NCBI GenBank assembly: GCA_017615235.1
Contig: JAGAAM010000040.1
Span: forward strand, 1 to 5,064
Length of the DNA: 5,064 nucleotides
Reading direction: 5' to 3'
DNA from: Clostridia bacterium
Lineage (GTDB): Bacteria; Bacillota_A; Clostridia; Oscillospirales; CAG-382
Shown here: piece after piece, positions 1 through 3,919 of the stretch
Position numbering within the stretch: position 1 is the first letter of the stretch
Layout of the letters: every line of letters starts with the position of its first letter
Made by a program: the position numbers and the translations under genes
Notes under the pieces: model-generated
What the model was told of the DNA's origin: nothing
What the model saw: only the letters and a program-made list of their open reading frames with translations
Databases searched by the model: none

Positions 1-170
1 CGGAAATGCTCGACGGAGTGGCGGAATACGCCGATGTCGTGCTCGACGGCGGGAAATGTGAATATTCGCTCGAATCCACCATCGTTTCGCTTTCCGGCGA
101 GCCGAAGATACTGCGCCAGGGAGCGTTCGGGCGTGAAAAGATCGAGGAGGTCATAGGACGATGCGGCTGA
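1..170 (+). CDS. tsaC: Threonylcarbamoyl-AMP synthase (TsaC/Sua5 YrdC domain), 3' end only
   Basis: This is the last 55 codons of a gene that begins before the window; the reading frame starts at base 3 and ends at TGA 168-170. The fragment contains the C-terminal signature of the YrdC fold: VLDGGKCEYSLESTIVSL, then GEPKILRQGAF, then a short helix REKIEEVIG. In known members the S-T-I segment lines the nucleotide-binding groove, and the enzyme makes threonylcarbamoyl-AMP from threonine, bicarbonate and ATP for the t6A37 modification of ANN-decoding tRNAs in the cytoplasm. The protein stops right after the YrdC domain, so it is probably the short TsaC form rather than the longer Sua5 form with a second C-terminal domain. 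Its end overlaps the coaE start by 10 bases, which suggests cotranscription and coupled translation. The family call is firm; the exact subtype is inferred because the N-terminus is missing. Confidence 0.9.
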   Translation, partial: EMLDGVAEYADVVLDGGKCEYSLESTIVSLSGEPKILRQGAFGREKIEEVIGRCG

Positions 171-757
171 TAGGTCTTTGCGGAAAAAGCGGCAGCGGAA
201 AAAGCGTTTTCGCTTCCGAAGCGGCAAAAAAGGGGCTTACCGTCATTGATTGCGATCGGCTGTACGCCTCGCTCGTAGACGGCCCTTCGCCCTGCATGGA
301 GGAGCTTGTAACCGCCTTCGGCAGGGAAATAGTCAACGAAAAAGGCGGTCTCGACCGCAAAACAATGTCGAAGATCGTCTTTTCAGACAGATCGAAGCTC
401 GATCTGCTCAACTCGATAACCCACCGGCATATTACCGAAAAACTGTTCGCTATGCTCGAAACCTTCGACAGCGGCGCGACCGTCATACTCGACGCGCCGA
501 CGCTTTTCGAAAGCGGGCTCGATAAGATCTGTGATACCGTGATCTCGGTCATCGCGCCGTACGACGACTGCGTCGCCCGGGTAATGCAGCGCGACGGGCT
601 TACCGCCGAAAAGGCGCGCGCCAGGATCGACAGCCAGAAGTCCGACGGATTTCTTATCGAAAACAGCGATATACTTTTATATAACGATTCGGGACTTGAC
701 GATTTCGTCGCCGCCGCCGCTTCGGTCGCGGAGGATATTGCGGAGGATATGATTTGA
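161..757 (+). CDS. coaE: Dephospho-CoA kinase
   Basis: The 198-residue product is a P-loop kinase that phosphorylates the 3'-OH of dephospho-CoA, the last step of coenzyme A synthesis in the cytoplasm. Visible landmarks in family order are: the Walker A loop GKSGSGKS (residues 8-15), DCD at 30-32 (the usual D-x-D region), FG-EIVNE-GGLDR (53-66), LLNSITHRHI (family form IxHPxI; the proline is Arg here), the substrate-side segment DAPTLFESGLDKICD (111-125), the lid QRDGLTAEKARARIDSQ (143-159), and IENSD (166-170) near the C-terminal nucleotide-binding segment. The length is typical for CoaE (about 200). The ATG at 161 is supported by GAGGAGG at 144-150, ten bases upstream and inside the preceding gene. 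The stop at 755-757 shares bases with the TTG start of the next gene. The Pro-to-Arg change in the HP motif is a small oddity; nothing else suggests loss of function. Confidence 0.95.
   Translation: MRLIGLCGKSGSGKSVFASEAAKKGLTVIDCDRLYASLVDGPSPCMEELVTAFGREIVNEKGGLDRKTMSKIVFSDRSKLDLLNSITHRHITEKLFAMLETFDSGATVILDAPTLFESGLDKICDTVISVIAPYDDCVARVMQRDGLTAEKARARIDSQKSDGFLIENSDILLYNDSGLDDFVAAAASVAEDIAEDMI
741..746 (+). promoter_or_regulatory. Ribosome binding site deciding a TTG start
   Basis: CGGAGG lies inside the last codons of coaE, seven bases before TTG 754-756. There is no in-frame ATG in the expected place, so this well-spaced site is what selects the TTG as the start of the lytic transglycosylase. 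Confidence 0.7.
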
Positions 758-1314
758 AAGCGTTTCTGATAACCGTTTCCGTTATCGTCGTGCTGGCTGC
801 GATAATATGCACAGTGCTGTTCGCCGTCGTTCCGGAGGTAAAAAAGCAAAGCTACCCGCGCGAGTATTCCGAGTACGTCGGGAAATACTGCGCCGAATAC
901 GACGTGCCGGAACCGCTCGTCTACGCGGTGATAAAGACCGAGAGCAATTTCAAAGCCGACGCGGTGTCCCGCGTGGGCGCGATCGGACTCATGCAGCTCA
1001 TGCCGGACACTTTTTCCTGGCTTTCGCGGCTTATGAAGGTCGAGGAACAGCCGGATATGATCTCCGATCCGGAGACGAATATACGCTACGGCGTTTATTA
1101 TCTCCACCACCTTTACAACCGCTTCGGCGGCGTTTCCTGGGATACCGCGCTTGCGGGATTCAACGCCGGTCACGGCAGGGTAGGCAACTGGCTTAAAGAC
1201 AGCCGCTATTCCGACGACGGCACGACCCTTAAATACATCCCGATCGAAGAGACTTCGAATTACGTCGAAAAGGTCAACAGGATAAAAGAGGTCTACGAAG
1301 AACTGTATTATTGA
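754..1314 (+). CDS. Small membrane-anchored lytic transglycosylase (SLT domain)
   Basis: The 186-residue product is a peptidoglycan lytic transglycosylase of the Slt70 catalytic-domain (SLT, family 1) type. Such enzymes cut the MurNAc-GlcNAc glycan bond outside the membrane and leave a 1,6-anhydroMurNAc end. Residues 4-27 form one hydrophobic N-terminal segment with no clear cleavage site, so it is probably a membrane anchor. The catalytic domain fills the rest: VIKTESNF with the expected catalytic Glu63, GAIGLMQLMP (75-84), NIRYGVYYL (109-117), AGFNAGHGRV (134-143) and IEETSNYVEKV. The fourth motif is usually AYNAG; here Tyr is replaced by Phe136, a mild departure. Translation starts at TTG 754, whose bases overlap the coaE stop (TTGA), with CGGAGG seven bases upstream. 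It is the last gene of the operon and is followed by a terminator hairpin. In memory, SLT genes next to coaE are common in Clostridia, so the arrangement is probably conserved. The substrate range and its link to CoA synthesis are unknown. Confidence 0.9.
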   Translation: MKAFLITVSVIVVLAAIICTVLFAVVPEVKKQSYPREYSEYVGKYCAEYDVPEPLVYAVIKTESNFKADAVSRVGAIGLMQLMPDTFSWLSRLMKVEEQPDMISDPETNIRYGVYYLHHLYNRFGGVSWDTALAGFNAGHGRVGNWLKDSRYSDDGTTLKYIPIEETSNYVEKVNRIKEVYEELYY

Positions 1315-1330
1315 CAAATAACGGCAAAAA

Positions 1331-1352
1331 CCCGCAGGACGTATCCTGCGGG
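1331..1352. terminator. Bidirectional intrinsic terminator between convergent genes
   Basis: A perfect 9-bp stem CCCGCAGGA / TCCTGCGGG closes a four-base loop (CGTA). On the plus strand it is followed by CTTTATTAT, a fair U-tract for the tsaC-coaE-SLT operon ending at 1314. On the minus strand the stem is followed by TTTTTG and can extend through a G-U and A-U pairs, giving a stronger terminator for the lipoprotein gene ending at 1369. It sits in the 54-base gap between the two convergent stops. Confidence 0.85.
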
Positions 1353-1368
1353 CTTTATTATGCGGCTT

Positions 1369-2253
1369 TTATACCTGTCCGTCCCAGAAGAAACCGCGCC
1401 AGAAGTGCGCGTGAACTTTAAAGGCGTAATCTACGAGCAGCGCGATGCGGTAGAGCCGTGATTCCTTTTCGGTCATCTTGACGTAAGTGTAAACGCTTGT
1501 ATCAACGCTGAAGCCCTTTACGGTCTCGCCGTCGATCACGTTTTCAAACGTCTCCGCCGTGAACGGATGATCCGCCATAACGAAGGTATCGTACGCCTCG
1601 AGTCCGTAAAGCGTCATTTCTTTGTTCCCGTCCGTCAGGATTTCGGGAGAAACGGCCATGCTTCCGTCGCCGGGATAAGAAACGCGGAATTCTGCGCTTC
1701 CGAGTTTATCGTCGCTGTGCTTTATCGAAACGATCCTGCCTTTTTCGTCGTATCCGTATTCCGCGAAAGCGGGTTGTTTCTCGCCGCCTATAATCTGAGA
1801 AAACGACGTCGCGTTGCCGTTGCCGTCGTATTCCACCGCGATTTCCACCCATTCCGGTAATTTGCTTGAAAACAAGTATCCGTTCGAATAGGTCATCATC
1901 GAGAGGTCTTCGGTGAATAAAAAGTTCAAACAGTAATCTCCCAGCGGAGTGTCCGTAATAATAACAACGGAGATCTCATCTTCCAAGAATGATACTTTTT
2001 TCGTATCTGGTGAGTAAACGGTCACGAATCCCGTATCGTCATCCCCCGCGGGAGACGGATCGGATACGTCAGCGGAATCATCTTCTCCGGCTTGGCTTTC
2101 TTCTGCGCTTTCTTCGGGAACGCTTATTTCGTTGCTTTCGGGTTCCTCCGTGCTTTCGGGCAGCGGATTGTCGGGATCGCCGCATCCCGCCAGGGCCGCC
2201 GTGATGACAAGCAGCAACACCGCGAGCGCGAACGCCTTTATACGGTTTTTCAT
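1369..2253 (-). CDS. Secreted lipoprotein with acidic linker and YD-repeat-like strands
   Basis: The 294-residue product is a predicted lipoprotein of unknown function. A signal peptide (MKNRIK, then a hydrophobic core) ends in the lipobox LAGC, giving a lipid-modified Cys24 after signal peptidase II cleavage and attachment to the outer face of the membrane. Residues 25-74 are a low-complexity linker rich in Glu, Asp, Ser and Pro, probably a flexible spacer through the cell wall. The folded part has beta-rich sequence with two units that look like YD/RHS repeats: EYDGNGNATSFSQI (from about 141) and YGYDEKGRIVSIKH (from 166), and possibly a third degenerate one near 191. The C-terminus is aromatic (FWRGFFWDGQV). 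The frame is open up to ATG 2286, but the start is placed at ATG 2253 because AAAGGAGA (2261-2268) is seven bases upstream and the upstream ATG lies within the -10 box. It is transcribed alone and ends at the shared terminator. The lipoprotein call is firm; a role in binding sugars or envelope components would be guesswork. Confidence 0.85.
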   Translation of the reverse strand: MKNRIKAFALAVLLLVITAALAGCGDPDNPLPESTEEPESNEISVPEESAEESQAGEDDSADVSDPSPAGDDDTGFVTVYSPDTKKVSFLEDEISVVIITDTPLGDYCLNFLFTEDLSMMTYSNGYLFSSKLPEWVEIAVEYDGNGNATSFSQIIGGEKQPAFAEYGYDEKGRIVSIKHSDDKLGSAEFRVSYPGDGSMAVSPEILTDGNKEMTLYGLEAYDTFVMADHPFTAETFENVIDGETVKGFSVDTSVYTYVKMTEKESRLYRIALLVDYAFKVHAHFWRGFFWDGQV

Positions 2254-2284
2254 GTTGCCTTCTCCTTTAACAATGCTTTTTTTC

Positions 2285-2313
2285 ATTATATCACATTTCC
2301 CGATAAGTGTAAA
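2285..2313 (-). promoter_or_regulatory. Sigma-A promoter of the lipoprotein gene (extended -10)
   Basis: Read on the minus strand, TTTACA (2308-2313) is followed by a 17-base spacer and TATAAT (2285-2290). TGA stands directly before the -10, matching the extended -10 form TGn. One mismatch to TTGACA and a perfect -10 make this one of the clearest promoters in the window. The expected transcription start is near 2278, giving a leader of about 25 bases that contains the ribosome binding site at 2261-2268. Confidence 0.85.
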
Positions 2314-2382
2314 GTGACAGTTAGCAACACCGTATCACGCGAAGAACCGGATTCATATTATTATATCAGGGAGTGAAAAGAA

Positions 2383-2604
2383 ATGAAAAAAACGATAGTC
2401 CTGTCATCGATAACCTACGCGCTCAAAGCCCGCGATATCCTCGCCGGGCACGGCATCCGCGCCGAAATAGTGCGCTCCCGCGCGGTAAAAAGCGTTCGCG
2501 GCTGCGGATACGGATTAAGTCTCGATCCCGCGCTCCTCTCCGCCGCGCAGGCGCTTCTCGCCTCGGAGGGGGTGCCGGTCTTAGGGAGCGTGGACGAAAA
2601 ATGA
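2383..2604 (+). CDS. DUF3343 protein (putative Se/S carrier-like)
   Basis: The 73-residue product matches my memory of the DUF3343 family (Pfam Se_S_carrier, 'putative Se/S carrier protein-like'). The N-terminal strand-helix KTIVLSSITYALKARDIL and the following ILAGHGIRAEIVRSRAVKSVRGCGYGLSL are typical of it; one conserved cysteine (Cys41) sits in a GCGYG loop, and the length is normal for the family. It has no signal peptide or membrane segment, so it is cytoplasmic. Family members are often found beside SirA/TusA-like or cysteine desulfurase genes, and a single exposed Cys is consistent with carrying persulfide or selenide, but the biochemical role is not established to my knowledge. Start ATG 2383 has GGGAG at 2369-2373, nine bases upstream. 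Its stop TGA overlaps the ATG of the desulfurase gene (ATGA, four-base overlap), implying coupled translation at similar levels. An AT-rich TATTAT at 2356-2361 could be a -10 box, but no matching -35 is visible. Confidence 0.8.
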   Translation: MKKTIVLSSITYALKARDILAGHGIRAEIVRSRAVKSVRGCGYGLSLDPALLSAAQALLASEGVPVLGSVDEK

Positions 2605-3725
2605 TATATCTCGACAACGCCGCCACCGGTATGCCGAAAAGTACGTCCGTCGGGAAAGCGATGGCGGACGCGCTTAAAAACTGCGGCAATCCGGGCAGGG
2701 GAGGGCACGCCTATTCGGTGCGCGCCGCGGAGACGGTTTACGATTGCCGGAAAAAGCTTGCGGAGATGTTCGGCACGAGGCCGGAACTGGTCGTATTCAC
2801 CTCCGGCGCGACGGCGGCGCTGAATATGGCGATAAAAGGGACCAACCGCGACGGCGGCGTGACGGTCGTTTCCTCGCTTGAACACAACTCGGTGATCCGC
2901 CCGGTGAACGCTTTGCGTAAAAGCGGAAAGACGGTGATGCGCCAGTTCCGCGTTGAAATCAACGACGATCACGAAACGCTTTATAACTTCTCCGTCGCCG
3001 CACGCAGCGCGACGAACGCGGTGATCACGCACGCATCGAACGTCTGCGGCAGGATACTGCCGATAAAAGCATTGCGCCGCGAAGCGCCGTCCGACTGCGT
3101 TTTCATCCTCGACGCCTCGCAGACCGCCGGGCATATACCGTTCACCGTGACCGGGCTCGGAGTCGACGTTATGTGCATTCCCGGACACAAAGGGCTTTAC
3201 GGCCCGACCGGGATCGGCGCGCTGATAATCAACCCGGATTCCCCGGTATGTATCGAAACGCTTTTGGAAGGCGGGACCGGCACCGATTCCAAATCGCGCG
3301 ATATGCCGGAAACTTTTCCGGAACGGCTGGAGCCCGGCACTCAGAACGTCTGCGGCATCGCCGGGCTTTCCGCCGCTATCGACGGCTTTTCTTATCCGGA
3401 GAGGGAAAAGGAGATTTTCAGATACCTCACGGAGGAAATGCGCCGTCTGCCCGGGATCGAGCTTTGCGGCGCTCCCGGCGGCGATAATTTTGACGGTTAC
3501 GTTCCGGTGCTGCTTTTCAACAAAAAAGGCTTCGACTGCGAGGAACTCTGCGCGGAGCTTAGCGACCGCGGATTTGCGCTTCGCGCGGGGTATCACTGCG
3601 CCCCTTCGGCTCACTTCACGCTCGGCACCGCCGAGACCGGCGGAGTTCGGATCTCGCCCGGAAGATCGAACACGGTAAGCGAGATCAGAAAATTCCTCAA
3701 AGCGCTCGATTCGATCAAAGAATGA
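2601..3725 (+). CDS. Cysteine desulfurase / selenocysteine lyase-like class V aminotransferase
   Basis: The 374-residue product is a fold-type I PLP enzyme of aminotransferase class V. Enzymes of this group remove sulfur (or selenium) from cysteine (selenocysteine), giving alanine and an enzyme-bound persulfide. Landmarks are: N-terminal YLDNAATGMPK; FTSGATAALNMAI (phosphate-binding region); EHNSV with the PLP-stacking His95; ILDASQTAGH with Asp171 and Gln174; PGHKGLYGPTG with the Schiff-base Lys197; LEPGTQNVCGIAGL; RAGYHCAPSAH with the catalytic Cys333; and GGVRISPGRSNT near the end. All key residues are present. The layout fits the clostridial 'cysteine desulfurase family protein' group rather than IscS or SufS, and no iscU, sufB, sufC or sufU gene is next to it. 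The frame is open upstream to 2373, but the family start MIYLDNAATG places the start at ATG 2601, with AGGGAG at 2583-2588. It is the second gene of a coupled pair with the DUF3343 gene, which is the likely partner. Whether sulfur or selenium is the true cargo cannot be told from sequence. Confidence 0.92.
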   Translation: MIYLDNAATGMPKSTSVGKAMADALKNCGNPGRGGHAYSVRAAETVYDCRKKLAEMFGTRPELVVFTSGATAALNMAIKGTNRDGGVTVVSSLEHNSVIRPVNALRKSGKTVMRQFRVEINDDHETLYNFSVAARSATNAVITHASNVCGRILPIKALRREAPSDCVFILDASQTAGHIPFTVTGLGVDVMCIPGHKGLYGPTGIGALIINPDSPVCIETLLEGGTGTDSKSRDMPETFPERLEPGTQNVCGIAGLSAAIDGFSYPEREKEIFRYLTEEMRRLPGIELCGAPGGDNFDGYVPVLLFNKKGFDCEELCAELSDRGFALRAGYHCAPSAHFTLGTAETGGVRISPGRSNTVSEIRKFLKALDSIKE

Positions 3726-3734
3726 TACCGCTTT

Positions 3735-3768
3735 TTCCCGGATGTGCCGGACACATCCGGGAATTTTT
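3735..3768 (+). terminator. Strong rho-independent terminator after the desulfurase gene
   Basis: A perfect stem of 12 bp (TTCCCGGATGTG with CACATCCGGGAA, loop CCGGA at 3747-3751) is followed directly by TTTTT (3764-3768). It begins ten bases after the desulfurase stop and closes the DUF3343-desulfurase unit, so the downstream protease gene must have its own promoter. Confidence 0.93.
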
Positions 3769-3803
3769 GCTGTCATGATATTATTTTACTATATTATCAA
3801 AAT

Positions 3804-3826
3804 AAAATAGCGGTTTTTGCTATTTT
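3804..3826. repeat. AT-rich inverted repeat upstream of the protease promoter
   Basis: AAAATAGC (3804-3811) is mirrored by GCTATTTT (3819-3826) around a seven-base GGTTTTT spacer. It ends five bases before the -35 box, a common place for an activator or repressor site; the dyad could equally form a weak RNA hairpin. Function is inferred from position only, and such AT-rich dyads also arise by chance. Confidence 0.4.
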
Positions 3827-3830
3827 TATA

Positions 3831-3859
3831 TTGCAAAAAGGAATCTTTTAAGTTATAAT
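3831..3859 (+). promoter_or_regulatory. Sigma-A promoter of the S8 protease gene
   Basis: TTGCAA (3831-3836), a 17-base spacer and a perfect TATAAT (3854-3859) form a good sigma-A promoter. The spacer holds a small dyad AAAAG/CTTTT (3836-3840 and 3845-3849). The expected start of transcription is near 3866, giving a leader of about 54 bases. A second TATAAT at 3886-3891 has no convincing -35 and is more likely part of the leader. Confidence 0.8.
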
Positions 3860-3866
3860 ACAATGA

Positions 3867-3888
3867 ATAGTTTTTTTCATTAAACTAT
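3867..3888 (+). promoter_or_regulatory. Leader hairpin 1 of the protease mRNA
   Basis: ATAGTTT (3867-3873) pairs with AAACTAT (3882-3888) across an eight-base loop. If transcription starts near 3866, this hairpin stands at the very 5' end of the mRNA, where such structures can protect against decay. It is AT-rich and only moderately stable. Confidence 0.4.
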
Positions 3889-3890
3889 AA

Positions 3891-3904
3891 TTCGGGAAAC
3901 CGAA
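3891..3904 (+). promoter_or_regulatory. GAAA-tetraloop hairpin abutting the ribosome binding site
   Basis: TTCGG (3891-3895) and CCGAA (3900-3904) form a perfect five-base-pair stem capped by GAAA, a GNRA tetraloop. The stem ends next to the AGGAGA (3905-3910) ribosome binding site, which stays unpaired, nine bases before ATG 3920. Possible roles are mRNA stabilisation, keeping the ribosome site open, or a protein-binding site; these are inferences. Confidence 0.55.
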
Positions 3905-3919
3905 AGGAGAAAATAAGAA

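Noticed and set aside
731..751. Short direct repeat GAGGATAT twice near the end of coaE.
   Set aside because: It encodes the similar EDI and EDM residues at the C-terminus and is too short to be a mobile element or attachment site.
151..1317. A 388-codon open frame on the minus strand opposite coaE and the transglycosylase.
   Set aside because: It is a shadow of two well-identified plus-strand genes. Its product shows no family motif and is low in complexity, and it has no ribosome site or promoter of its own. High third-position GC bias on the plus strand readily opens such antisense frames.
2308..2319. Imperfect dyad TGTAAAGTGACA overlapping the lipoprotein -35 box as an operator.
   Set aside because: Only the outer three bases and two inner positions are symmetric, which is too weak to claim a regulator site.
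2356..2364. Overlapping TATTAT boxes as a -10 for the DUF3343-desulfurase unit.
   Set aside because: A promoter must exist in this gap, but no acceptable -35 box lies 16-18 bases upstream and there is no TGn extension, so I do not call the exact site.
2373..2600. N-terminal extension of the desulfurase reading frame up to position 2373.
   Set aside because: The extension is Arg-rich, lies in another frame over the DUF3343 gene, and the family begins at MIYLDNAATG, so ATG 2601 is the start.
2415..3776. A 453-codon open frame on the minus strand opposite the DUF3343-desulfurase pair.
   Set aside because: The plus-strand genes have all catalytic residues and family starts. The antisense product is an Arg/Ala/His/Val-rich shadow, and its start would lie beyond the strong plus-strand terminator with no promoter signal.
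3886..3891. Second TATAAT as another promoter for the protease gene.
   Set aside because: No -35-like sequence is present at 16-18 bases upstream, and the bases take part in the leader hairpin; the promoter at 3831-3859 is much better.
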